Position numbers and translations under genes: made by a program
The notes under the pieces: model-generated
What the model was told of the DNA's origin: nothing
The model's input: the letters and a program-made list of their open reading frames with translations, nothing else
Database searches by the model: none
Shown here: one piece after another, positions 46,952 through 57,635 of the stretch
Layout: the number at the start of each line of letters is the position of its first letter
Position numbering within the stretch: position 1 is the stretch's first letter
Assembly (NCBI RefSeq): GCF_023159225.1
Contig: NC_063163.1
Coordinates: 110,391,885 to 110,455,884 of the forward strand
Length of the DNA: 64,000 nucleotides
Direction: 5' to 3'
Origin: Perognathus longimembris pacificus
Taxonomy: Eukaryota > Chordata > Mammalia > Rodentia > Heteromyidae

Positions 46952-46970
46952 AAGAATTTGGTTTTAATCC

Positions 46971-47206
46971 ATGTGCTAGGTGGTTCACATCTATAATCCT
47001 AGCTACTCAGGAAGCCAAGATCTGAGGACCCCAGTTTGGAGCCAGCCTGGGCAGGAAAGTCCATGAGACTCTTCTTAACTCCAATTAAGTCCCCAAAATC
47101 TAGAAGTGGAGCTGTAGTTCAAGTGGTAGAGCACTAGCCTTGACCAAAAAAGCTTAGGTCCAACATCCAGGCCCTGAGTTCAAGTACCAGGAGTAGTATG
47201 GGGCGA
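46971..47206 (+). mobile_element. Dimeric 7SL-like/Geo SINE
   Basis: ggttcacatctataatccta start, Geo half gtggagctgtagttcaagtg ... gagttcaagtaccaggag. It abuts the young IDL-Geo on its left. Confidence 0.85.
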
Positions 47207-47235
47207 AAAAATATTCTTAAAAGAAGACAATATAG

Positions 47236-47411
47236 GGGCTGGGAATATGGCCTAGTGGCCCTGGGTTCGATTCCTCAGCACCACATATATAGAAAATGGC
47301 CAGAAGTGGCACTGTGGCTCAAGTGGCAGAGTGCTAGCCTTGAGCAAAAAGAAGCCAGGGACAGTGCTCAGTCCCTGAGTTCAAGGCCCAGGACTGGGGG
47401 GAGAGGAGAGG
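47236..47411 (+). mobile_element. IDL-Geo SINE lacking part of its left monomer
   Basis: After tggcctagtggc the sequence jumps straight to cctgggttcgattcc, so about 28 bases between the A and B boxes are missing. The Geo half is complete. The tail is G/A-rich (ggggggagaggagagg), not poly(A). Perfect 15-bp duplication aagaagacaatatag (47221-47235 and 47412-47426). Confidence 0.92.
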
Positions 47412-47426
47412 AAGAAGACAATATAG

Positions 47427-47824
47427 TCTCCACCAATTTTAACATTCTAATATTTTCGACAGCTATGGAATGACAACCTATTATCCTCTCAGATAAAGTA
47501 TAGTTTTAGAAAATTAAGACAAATTCTTAAAAGAGGAGGACATGCTTCCAACGTCATTCTGATGGCCAATAAAGTATGATATCAAAGCCAGATTAGGATA
47601 TTACAAGAAAATGAAATTACAGGTCAGTGTCCCTAATGAGCAGAAATGAAACACCCTCAGTAAAATACAAACAAAGCAAATAACACACTTAAAGGAGCAC
47701 ATACCATAATCAAGTGGAACTTGTCCCTAGGATGAAAAGATCTGAGATGTTTAATATATTCAACCCACTAATATAATTTGCTGCATTCGCAGAATGAAAG
47801 ACATTTTAAAAATCAAAACCTATA
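47427..47824. other. Intronic sequence, nothing recognised
   Basis: No exon or repeat recognised. Confidence 0.5.
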
Positions 47825-48050
47825 GCTGGGCACCGGTGGCTCATGCTTGTAATCCTACTCAGGAGGCTGAGATCTGAGAATTGTGGTTTGAAGCCAGCCA
47901 TGAGATTTTTATCTCCAATTAACCACCAAAAAAGCCAGAAGTAGAGATGTGGCTCACATGGTAAAGTACTAGCCTTGATCAAAGTGAAGCTCAAGAACAA
48001 TCCCCAGGCCCTGAGTTCAAGCCCCAGGACCTGGCATAACAAACAAACAA
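47825..48050 (+). mobile_element. Dimeric 7SL-like/Geo SINE, shortened left half
   Basis: gctgggcaccggtggctcat start, with small deletions in the 7SL-like half. Geo half (agccagaagtagagatgtgg ... gccccaggacctggc), tail with (CAAA)n. Confidence 0.85.
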
Positions 48051-48544
48051 TATATGATTCTATCAATAGTTGCAGAAAAGACATTTGACACATTTAACAA
48101 AGTTCATCATCTTTTTTATATTAAAAAAAACATCTTAGCAACAAATGAGGTATGGAATGAATATATCTTAACACAAAGGTTACTAATGTTATACATCATC
48201 TTTGTCTCTATGTAGTCTTTTTCTCTCTTTGGGTAACAATAAACTACATAAAAAATTAAGTTCTAAGTTCAAACTCTTTGTTACTAGCCATTTAGTATGA
48301 GAAACTAGCATTCAATCTGTGTGCATTTTGTACTTTAAGTTTTACTGCCAATTATTTCAACCTTACAAAAAACATCACTTGATAACCGTAGCTTTGTTCC
48401 ATAATCATTATCCCTAAGTAACTGCTTTGACCACTGAACAGTTAGAAGGGAATTTCTGATAAGTCTTATAATGTGAATAAGTTGTGTGTCTAACAAGGAT
48501 TAATGCATGGCAGGAAGCTATTCCTTCTTTTCCTCATTCTTACT
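48051..48544. other. Intronic sequence, nothing recognised
   Basis: No exon or repeat recognised. Confidence 0.5.
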
Positions 48545-48780
48545 TCTGTTGGTCTGTTTCTCTCTCTCCCCCTCTCTTCTCCTCCCCTCCCCTCCCTTCC
48601 CATCCCCTCCCTTTCTCTCCCTCCCCTCCCCTCCCTCCTCCTCCTTCTTCTCTTTCTTCTTCTTCTTCTTCTTCTTCTTCTTCTTCTTCTTCTTCTTCTT
48701 CTTCTTCTTCTTCTTCTTCTTCTTTTTCTTCTTCCTCCTCCTCCTCCTCTCCTCTTCTCTCTCTCTCTCTCGTCTGTCTG
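48545..48780. repeat. Pyrimidine tract with (TTC)n
   Basis: CT-rich sequence, then about 28 TTC units (48647-48734), then (CTC)n and (CT)n. All three plus-strand frames stay open as poly-Ser, poly-Leu or poly-Phe and are artefacts. GAA/TTC arrays of this kind can form triplexes. Confidence 0.95.
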
Positions 48781-49019
48781 ATTGTCTTTCAGTCTTTCGG
48801 GGGACTACCTTTAAATCCTAACAACCTAAACAAATGAAGCTAATTGAGAAGTGTTTTATCTATTTTGGGTAAACATTGGATACATGTTTGTGTGCCTTCA
48901 CACATATGATCAACTAAGCTAAGCATACTTCATGCACATATGTACATAATATACACCTATACTGACACCACACACATATACACACTTCATAGAAACCCAG
49001 ATACACCTGTTTGATAAAC
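48781..49019. other. Intronic sequence, nothing recognised
   Basis: No exon or repeat recognised. Confidence 0.5.
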
Positions 49020-49135
49020 AATAGCCAGGACCTATTCTAATCATTTTATATAAACCTTATTTCACTGCTTTATTTATAGCTGAAGAAAACAAGGCAGAGA
49101 GTTTAAATGAAGTGATTTAAAAGTAGGAAGATAAA
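49020..49135 (+). repeat. MIR relic
   Basis: ggacctattctaatcatttt, ctttatttatagctgaagaa, aacaaggcagagagtttaaa follow the sense MIR core. Confidence 0.5.
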
Positions 49136-50855
49136 AAATTGCAAGTAGTATATTTAAGACATCACTGACATTGTTCAGTTGAACTGAAAAAAATAAAGGG
49201 AATGAAGAGAAGATGATGCTTCTAGCATCTGCCCCTTCTTTATCTCCAACATAAGTGCTTGCCAAAGGCAATAATAATAATAATAATAATGAGGCAAAAT
49301 CCCCTTCTATACTTTATTTTGAAACTGACAATATAATCCGCTTAGTAGAAAAGATCTCAAAACAGAATGCTTATCTGTTGCTTTCACCTTGTGTCCCAAA
49401 GCACACAAATTACTTCTTTTCCACTGATTAAAATTGTGCTAAAAATATATGCTAATTTTTATTACATTGGGTTGGCCTGTAGGCAAGTTATGCCCCCTTA
49501 TTGAGAGCACAAGTTCCCAATGTTTATCAAATGAGAGAATGAATGAAATCAGTAATTACATTTTTACTTCAGAAATTTCTTCTTTTCTAAGGTACTGGGA
49601 GGCACTTCATTTTCAATCAAATTGTATTCATAAAACTTCTTTGTTCAATGGCAACTCCTCTGTACAGCAGCTTAAAGATAATAATAAAAGAAAAATTGCA
49701 GCAAAAGAAAATGTCATGATGTTGATGGAGGTCACAGATAAGAACTAGTAGAAACCCTTCATTGTGATCAATTTCTGAAGTATTTGTCCTGGTCATTAAA
49801 ACAGAAAATATGTAAATCTTGGTGGAAGAGGGGGCGGGGGAGAGCCAGTTACTCTTTCCTAAATGGAACTGGCTTTAGTGCTGGAAAGTAGAATAAAATA
49901 CTATATATGTATTGATAAAAGACAAACCATAACTTAAGTACTTTGAAAAACTCTCCGTTTTATGATAGCACAAAACAAGAGGAAAAGGGCGGCACTTCAT
50001 TGTATACATTTTTTTTCTGCAAATTCCCAGTTCATGCTGAAGTGAGTCTTGAGCTTTTGGAAGGAGGGAGGCGGGACAAAGGTCCAGTGAGCAGACAGCT
50101 TCAGTAGCTCCATACTATCCAGTGTCAAGACAAATCAAATTTCCCAAGGCATAGAGTTTTATCACCTTGGAAGTTCCTGTAGAAAATGTCTGCTTTCATC
50201 TTTTGCCAAGAAGGTTAAAAAGATGAAGGCTTAAGCCTGTTATAGCTCTTTATGCAGTACGCAAATGCAAGTGCTCCCAGGATAACTGTGCAAAGCCTCT
50301 TGGGTCTTTCCCAGGAAAGTACACAGTAACTTGCCTGGCTCTCAGTTTCCAGAATGTGCTAAGGTTTGTTTGAACGTGTCTTTCATAACTCAGGCATTGA
50401 AAACGTGATCCTTAGTACAACAATGTCAGAAGACATTGGGAAAGGGAAGTTTGGGGCTGGCAAGGGTTCCACTCTTACGGATGGATCCATATCACATGAA
50501 GAAAGCCTGTAGGAGTGGGTTTGCCTTCCTTTCAGCTTCCCGCCAAGTGAGGATGCAGACCTAAGGCCATGGTTCTCCCAGCCCCCACATCTGTACGTCA
50601 TAAACGTCCCCAGCTCCAGTAGTGTGGTTAGCAGATACATAGTAAGACAGAGCATATAGACTTTCTTCCTACAAAGTAGGTAAGGAATTGCCTAGCTAAT
50701 CGGAGGCTATAGTAATAAAATAGAATAAGGTACTTTCATTCTTGAATTGTAATATATTCAGCCTTAATGGTTTTCAGAACCCCATCACATACACAGTGTA
50801 TACTTTCTAACAGTGGAAAGAATTTTATCACTAAAAGAACTTTTCAGACTCTCAT
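49136..50855. other. Intron with (ATA)n and an old L1-like tail
   Basis: 49269-49290 is (ATA)n. 49627-49700 (gtattcataaaacttctttg, ggcaactcctctgtacagca, gcttaaagataataataaaa) repeats the L1-like 3' end at 39110-39165. The rest shows nothing recognisable. Confidence 0.5.
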
Positions 50856-50872
50856 AAGAAAGTGATTTTGAA

Positions 50873-51088
50873 GGGCTGGGAATATGGCCTAGTGGCAAGA
50901 GAGCTTGCCTCGTATACATGAAGCCCTGGGTTTGATTCTCCAGCACCACATATCTAGAAAACGGCCAGAAGAGGCGCTGTGGCTCAAGTGGCAGAGTGCT
51001 AGCCTTGAGCAAAAAGAAGCCAGGGACAGTGCTCAGGCTGTGAGTCCATGCCCCAGGACTGGCCAAAAAAAAAAAAAAAAAAAAAAAA
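50873..51088 (+). mobile_element. IDL-Geo SINE
   Basis: Full-length copy, A tail about 26. Perfect 17-bp duplication aagaaagtgattttgaa (50856-50872 and 51089-51105). Confidence 0.95.
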
Positions 51089-51130
51089 AAGAAAGTGATT
51101 TTGAAAGATTATGTAAAATTGTATTCAGGG

Positions 51131-51406
51131 TTGTTGTTGTTTTTGTCTTTGTTGTTGTTGTTTTTTACTTTTGTGCCAGTCCAGTACTTGAATTCTGGGC
51201 CCTGTCCCTGAGATTCTTTTTGCTCAAGGCTAATGCTCTACCACTTGAGCCAAAGCTCTACTTCTGGCTTGGTGGTGGTGGTGGTGGTAGTTAATTGAGG
51301 ATAAGAGTTTCATTGACTTTCCTGCCTGGTCTGGCTACAAACTATAATCCTCAAATCTCAGCCTCCTGAGTAGCTAGGATTACAGGCGTGAGCCACCTGT
51401 GCTCAG
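51131..51406 (-). mobile_element. Dimeric 7SL-like/Geo SINE with a (TTG)n tail side
   Basis: Minus-strand copy. (GTT)n at 51131-51163, Geo half (tgctctaccacttgagccaa), an internal (GGT)n at 51271-51289, and 7SL end (gctaggattacaggcgtgag). Confidence 0.88.
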
Positions 51407-52084
51407 CTTCAGTCTCATTCTCCTCATGTGCTCTTCATTGCGTGCACCTGAAATCACTGGTTCCCCTCTTGTACTCAGTAGACAATGGCTACCTAGGAGG
51501 AATGAAGGGAAAATGTTCTATCTGCTTTTTGACCCACAGGAAAGGTGCAAGGGAAAAGCTCATGTTCTTAAAGATGCAATATAGTGTTGCAAACTTCTGG
51601 ACTATGATCATTCTTCTTGTCTCAAACCCTGGTCTGTGGATTTAAATAGGAGATCCCAAAATGTTTTCAAAAGCAAATCTTTTTCTATATCGTTCTCATT
51701 TAACAGTATAAACTTCAGGCTAAATAAAACCCACCAACCTATCAACCAACCAGACAAACAAAAGCACCCTGACATTTTTCCCTACAAGAAATTAACAAGG
51801 ATAATCTATGAGTTAGAAGTTGTTGGCTCCAGGGCTTGCTATAATAATGCCTCAAGGCTGGTGGAAGTTTAAAAGTACTGGAAAAATTCAAGCTAATTTC
51901 CTCACTCTTCTGAGAATGACTCAATGGGGTATCTATCTTGCTTTAAAAAATCAGTCATTTGGCTAACTGTACTATAAATTATACCGTGATAAAGCTAAAG
52001 GTAATTTATACAAATTCTTATTTCATATAGAAATGGAAATCCTTCGTCCATCTTCCACAATGAATGCTTGCCACTCAGAAAAGA
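51407..52084. other. Intronic sequence, nothing recognised
   Basis: No exon or repeat recognised. Confidence 0.5.
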
Positions 52085-52092
52085 CTCAACTA

Positions 52093-52330
52093 GCCAGGCA
52101 CTGGGGGCTCACACCTGTAATTCTAGCTACTCAGGAGGCTGAGATCTGAGGATCAAGGTTCAAAGCTAGCCAGGGCAGGGAATTCCATGAGATGCTTCTC
52201 TCTAATGAACCACCCAAATCTGGAAGTAGAGCTGTGGCTCAAAGTGAGAGAGCACTAGCCTTGAGCAAAAAGATCAGGGACAGTGCCCAGGCCTTAAGTT
52301 CAAGCTCCCCAACTGATGAGAGAGAGAAAC

Positions 52331-52373
<43 letters not shown>

Positions 52374-52456
52374 TAGACAGAGACAGACAGAGACAGACAG
52401 AGAGACAGAGAGAGACAGAGAGACAGAGAGATAGCGACAGAGAGAGAGAGAGGAGG
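52093..52456 (+). mobile_element. Dimeric 7SL-like/Geo SINE with a GACA/GA satellite tail
   Basis: SINE body 52093-52316, followed by (GA)n, (GACA)n and GA-rich sequence to 52456. The duplication ctcaacta (52085-52092 and 52457-52464) encloses body and satellite together, so the satellite grew from the element's own tail. Confidence 0.9.
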
Positions 52457-53915
52457 CTCAACTAAAATAGTAATTATGTGTTTACTAAACACATAATTCT
52501 TTTACTAAAATAGTAAGTATGTGTTCTATCTATGAGAGAATTCCTTTCTCCAAGAAGATACAACTTCTGTAGCATAATATGAAACCTACAAAGTAAAATG
52601 AGCTCTTTCCAAATCTGATTTTGTGTTAATCATACTATAGAAAGCAGCAGGTCTACACAGATCAGTAAAGAAGAAAACTTAAACACCTACAGTTCACAAT
52701 TTATATGAAAGGTGATTACTATCCTTCATATTTAAAAAAAAAGCCACTTACTCTAACACTGTTTAATCCATATGAAATTTCACGTAAACTTGCAGTTACT
52801 TATTAGGTAGCTCTGGGAATAAATTACTCAATATATTGCTATGACTTTAACAAGAAATGAATAGTTTGCTACATCATCAAATCAATAAATGCTGGTCGTT
52901 ACCCATTTTGAAAGGTTTGTTTTTCCTTTTTTCACATTTTATATTAATATTAACTACTTGTACAAGGTGGGGGGATTATTTTGACATGTATGTACATAGT
53001 GTACCTTGGTCAAACTCACCCCTCCTTCACTCTCCCCTTCCCGAACCAATCTCGATAAGCTTCAATGTTCCATTTTTACACATGCACATCAAGTAGGTTG
53101 ATTACTTTCATGCTCCTTTGCCCTTCCACAAGTCTCCATACTCTGGGCAGAATGTGTTACCATTCCTGATGTCCATGTGTTTTCAGTATATGTTAATTAC
53201 TCAACGGGTTTCCCGGGCTTATGCTCGTTTTCCCCATCTTTCATACCCTATTATTCAATAGTATTCAGTGATGCCACCCTGCCATCTCCACTCACAGATG
53301 CCATGTGTGTTGGTACTGTTCACTCCCTAGCATCCTCTTTCTTTACTATGTAACTTGAAAAAGATTAAGGTATTTCCTTTGAAAAAATCATCAGTCATTC
53401 AGGCAGCAGCCAGAAAGACCTACATCTATTCATTTAGAACTAAAGGGATCTCAGTTAATGGGTGGTGGTGTAGACAACTGTGTGTAACCATGGTTTAACC
53501 AATAAAGCCATGCATATTTTAGTGTATTTCCTTTTAACTCTCAACATGAAATTTGTCATTGACATGGGAGATGCATTCTCTAAGCAAGATGTTTGGCTCA
53601 ACGGTGCCTAGGATGACTGTAAGTTTAATTTTTAATAGTAATACATTTAGAGAACTATGTACAAAGGTGTTTTTTTTCTTATTGAGAAATATAACAATTC
53701 ACGGCATCCTTTGTGGGTTCTATAAACTGACTCATAGTGCAAGTTTACTCACTCATAAAGCAGCCAATCCTACATACTGTAGAGACATTTCTGAATTAAA
53801 GATACTTAGGGCATTTGCTCTGAAGTTTAAGCTACAAGCATATCCTTACAACTTACTGGAGATGACAATTTTCTCTGAAGCAGGGTTCATGTACCGGCAA
53901 CTAAACCCCCATTAC
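52457..53915. other. Intron, possibly with an old minus-strand L1 3' UTR
   Basis: 52925-53340 has wording on the minus strand (ccttgtacaagtagttaata, then AT-rich) that vaguely matches the L1-like tails at 39137 and 49660. Weak. No other element or exon recognised before 53916. Confidence 0.3.
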
Positions 53916-54401
53916 CTTGTAAATATCCAGAAATCCACACTGGTGGTCAAATCTGGTGTAGAGTTCGTTCAGCATGCTGATCACCTGCATGGGTGTACAC
54001 TGAGCACAGATGGCGGTGAAACCAACTATGTCGGAAAAGAGCATGGTGACATCATCAAACTTCCGGGCCTGCACCTGCTGCCCTTGCCACAGCTGCTGGG
54101 CTACATCACCAGGGAAGATGGAGTACAGCAGATCCACCGTCTTCTTTTTCTCTTCTTCCAGTGCCTGGTGAGTTCTTTCTAAAGTGGCCTTCAATTTATC
54201 CATCCTCTTCTTCAAGCCGTCTTGAGCTTTTGCTTGCTCACCCACCAAGATGACATCTCGGGTAGCATCATGAATAGGGATGTCTGAGAGATGCAGGCCT
54301 CGGCCCATGAGCTCATCCAGCTTGTCCACACATGGGGAGCCCAAAAACAAAATGGAATTTGATTCGGGGACATGGATCATCTGCCCCTTGATTTCCATCA
54401 C
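53916..54401 (-). CDS. GUCY1A2: GUCY1A2 internal exon, signalling helix and cyclase start
   Basis: A 486-bp exon (162 codons, phase 0 at both ends) of soluble guanylate cyclase alpha-2. Residues 1-55 ([11 protein letters not shown] ... [12 protein letters not shown]) finish the PAS/HNOBA region. About 56-105 is the coiled-coil signalling helix ([16 protein letters not shown] ... [16 protein letters not shown]) that carries the NO signal. From about 112 the class III cyclase domain begins ([17 protein letters not shown]). The FSDIVGFT Asp (codon 54032-54030) is known as a metal-binding Asp supplied by alpha. The exon ends [12 protein letters not shown] and joins VETIGD of the exon at 41066. 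Acceptor AG lies at 54403-54402, donor CAAG/gtaatg at 53916/53915. Intact, with no stops. The preceding exon is outside or not recognised. The 209-codon plus-strand open frame here is an antisense shadow. Confidence 0.98.
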
Positions 54402-56927
54402 CTGTGAAATCGACATGGAATTCCTGTCAGTGCTCATCCCAAAGAAAGTTGCACAATAACAACAACAATAACAATTGATTTGATGAACAAGCAATGCTTT
54501 GTTAACTCTACTGACTTACTCTGTTCGTACAAATAAGCTTTAATCTGATACACCATCAGGGTATACAGCATGGTTTAGCACAGAGACACAATTGCTGTGC
54601 CTGTCCTTCAGCCAAGTTCTAAAGATTATAGTGAAAAAAGAAATGAAATCAGTGAAAAAGGAGACAGGAAAACAGGTTTTCTTCAGGATGGAAGTACTCC
54701 CAGGTACATGATAGAAGCGACTTCTGGAGCAATTCCAAACCTTTCTGTTTGCTTAATAATATTAGAATTAAGATAAATCCATCTGGCAAAATAACTACAT
54801 TTAACTGTTATTAAAATAATCCTCCTTTCGAATAATAAATCCAGGAGATTCAGCTGAAGCACAATAATTGTTTGGCTTTATGTAAGTCATTTTTTAATCA
54901 GTCCTAGTCCAGGGAAAAAGTAGCCGTTATTGCACTGACTAGCTTAGCAGACAATTCAACTTTTCTAACGCTTTAAAAAAAATAACCCACATTTCAACAA
55001 AACAAATACTAGAAAACTGGCACTTAAAGGTGGGAAGGTCAAAGGGAAGTGGGGTAAAGGAATGAAGTGGGAGAGAATGCACTCATAAAAGTCAATCCAT
55101 ATCCTAAGAAATTGTCCTAGGAAAATTGAGGGGAAGGGTGGGGATTAGGAGAGATGGGGAGAGAATGATGAAAGGGGCAATATCGATCAAAATATACTAT
55201 ACGTATAAAACTGACATGATAATGGCAAACCCTCTGTACAATGACTTAGAGATCATGAAAAGATAACTTAAAACATACAAGTAAAGTGAAACTGTTACAA
55301 TCTCACAAATAATAAAAATCAGGTGTCTTTTAATGGGTACTGTCAGAAAAATAGCATGTTCATAAAGTAATTTCACACACACATTCAAATTAGGATAGTT
55401 AAATAAGATTTTTTAAAATCTGAGTACTAATCATTTATTCTATGACCTTTCCCTGCAGAAGAGAAACTGAAAGAAAGTATGACTGACTCTGTGGCTTGGA
55501 CAATATATCAGTGGGCAGGGAGGAAAGGAGTGTGGTGTAGGGCAAGACTAACCAACTATGGTTATTTGGGCTGGACTTGCCTTTCAGCACACATGGCTGG
55601 CTAGGAAGCTGGCTGTAATTACAGGGAAGAAACAGGTTAAGAGCAGCCTAAGGAGGCTAGGACATCGTGTCAACTATGTCACTTGCACTGCCACCCAGCA
55701 GGTGCTCAGGGCATTCGTTTCCCTTTATGTTTTCATAGCATGACATCGCTAGGCTGTTGGTGGACCAGGAAGAACAGCAAAGATGGAGGGGGGGGTGCTT
55801 TTAAAATCTACAAACACATCCCATCTTGTTCACGCATACCATTTACCAAGATCTTATTTATATAAGGAAATAAAAAAAATATTGAATCCTCACGAAATGA
55901 TTACTTTGGAACGTTTCTGCCAGAGTTCAGTATTTCAGTCTTAGCACGCTCAACATCGATTCACTGAAGTATATACTGGATGTTTTCTATTTACTTGTTC
56001 TATGTGATAGGGATGACCAGATAAAATGTGGTTCCCCATTTCGAAGTCACAAAAACAAATCTGCCCAGGCCAGACAACAGAGCGCAGAAGACCTCAATTT
56101 CCCACGTAAGGTGGACTCACAAAGGACAGCAGGCTGCGGTCTAAGTCCTAAAGACATAACTGTTCTAGAAAGTGCTTTGGGATTGTCTTTATACATGCCT
56201 TCATGGAAGGGCTGTAGTTAATAACACATACTTTCTCATTGTTAGATTATTAGGATATTAAAGGCAGAATAAAGAAGAACATGTAATCTATACTCCTATC
56301 ATTAAAAATAATAAAGATTTTTCATAAAAAAAGGACAAAACATTTTTATAAGCTTGTGGCAATCCTCAAAATAAGAACCACTTAGGATGATGGATTAAAA
56401 CCTTCTATTCCCTCTCCTTCCCCCCTCTCTTCTTCTCTCCTTAATTTTTCCCCCTCCCTTTGCTTCTTCTTCCCTCCCTTCCTCTCCCTCACTCCCTCTC
56501 TCTCCTCACATTTCTTTCCAATTATTTTCTTTTCTCTTCTCCACTTCACTTCCTTTTTCCTTTCTCTCCTTTGCCCTTTGTACGTCTGTTTTATTTCCCT
56601 TCTCCTTCCTTTTGGAGTTTATCTGTCCTTCCTTCCTATTTCTCTTTGTTTCCCTCCCCCATACTAACGCATGTATTCCACTGTCCATCTTTCTCCCCAC
56701 TGGCTCTTTTCTTTTTAGACATCTTTTCTTTGTGCTTACTGACTTCCACATTTCCTATCACAAAAGGGCCTTTCTCCTTTGCTTCTCTCTATTTAAAATA
56801 TGGAATCACTGCGTTTGTATAGTGTATGTCCATAAATGATTACATATGTAATTTGTTACATGTAATAAAATTTGAGTATCTTCAATATACAAGGAAGCTT
56901 TTATTGTTGCATCCAAAATTTAACACA
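54402..56927. other. Upstream GUCY1A2 intron, with an old L1-like tail and a pyrimidine tract
   Basis: 55020-55265 has purine-rich wording ending ggcaaaccctctgtacaatg, then acttagagatcatgaaaag, like the old L1 3' ends at 39137 and 49660. 56400-56720 is CT-rich with uninterrupted low-complexity frames. No exon recognised. Confidence 0.45.
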
Positions 56928-57390
56928 GAGCTGGTTACCACTGACTCACATCTATAATCCTAGCTACTCAGGAGGCTGAGATCTGAGGATTGTGGCTCAA
57001 AGCCAGCCAGGACAGGAAAGTCCATGAGTCTCTTATCTCCAATTAACTACCAGAAAGCCTGGAGAGGTGCTATGGTTAAAGTGGTAGAGTGCTAGCCTTG
57101 GGAGGAAATGTTCAGAGATAGCACTCAGGCCCTGAGTTCAAGAAGAGCAACCAAGGGGCTGGGAATATGGCCTAGTGGCAAAAGCGCTTGTCTCATATAC
57201 ATGAAGCCCTGGGTTCGATTCCCCAGCACCACATATATAGAAAATGGACAGAAGTGGCGCTGTGGCTCAAGTGGCAGAGTGCTAGCCTTGAGCAAAAAAA
57301 AAAAGAAGCCAGGGACAGTGCTCAGGCCCTGAGTCCAAGGTCCAGGACTGGCAAAAAAAAAAAAAAAAAAAAGAGCAACCAACAAAAAAT
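56928..57390 (+). mobile_element. Dimeric 7SL-like/Geo SINE, split near its tail
   Basis: ctcacatctataatcctagc left half and Geo half to gccctgagttcaag. An IDL-Geo is inserted at 57155, and the old tail (caaccaacaaaaaat) resumes after it. Confidence 0.87.
57155..57370 (+). mobile_element. IDL-Geo SINE nested in an older dimer
   Basis: Full-length copy with an expanded internal A run (57295-57304) and an A tail. Perfect 12-bp duplication aagagcaaccaa (57143-57154 and 57371-57382), taken from the host SINE's tail. Confidence 0.94.
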
Positions 57391-57400
57391 GTTTAAGACA

Positions 57401-57625
57401 GCCAGGAGCTGGTGATTCATGACTGTAATCCTAGCTACTCAGGAAACTGAGATCTAAGAATCACAGTTCAAAGCCAGCTGGAGCAGGAATGTCCATGATA
57501 CTCTTAAATGCCCCAAAGCCAGAAGTAGTGCTGTGGCTCAAGTGGTAGGGTACTCGTCTGGAGAAAAATAGCATAAGGACAGTCCAGGTCTTGCAAAAAA
57601 AAAAAGAAGAAGAAGAAGAAGAAAG
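57401..57625 (+). mobile_element. Dimeric 7SL-like/Geo SINE with an (AAG)n tail
   Basis: gccaggagctggtgattcat start. The Geo half is shortened at its end (gacagtccaggtcttgc), with an A then (GAA)n tail. Perfect 10-bp duplication gtttaagaca (57391-57400 and 57626-57635). Confidence 0.92.
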
Positions 57626-57635
57626 GTTTAAGACA

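Larger units (their letters stand above)
41067..53915 (-). other. GUCY1A2 intron, 12,849 bp
   Basis: Bounded by a GT donor (gtaatg, from 53915) and an AG acceptor (41067-41068), phase 0. It carries about a dozen SINEs, nearly all on the plus strand (antisense to the gene), plus microsatellites and old MIR/L2 relics listed separately. Human GUCY1A2 is known to have a splice form with a 31-residue in-frame insert in the catalytic region; I could not identify a matching 93-bp cassette here. Confidence 0.9.

Noticed and set aside
48484..48837. Three overlapping frames rich in Ser, Leu or Phe
   Set aside because: They arise from a CT/TTC simple repeat; simultaneous openness in all three frames is diagnostic.
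53553..54182. A 209-codon plus-strand frame
   Set aside because: It is largely the antisense shadow of the GUCY1A2 exon, whose minus-strand translation is unmistakable.
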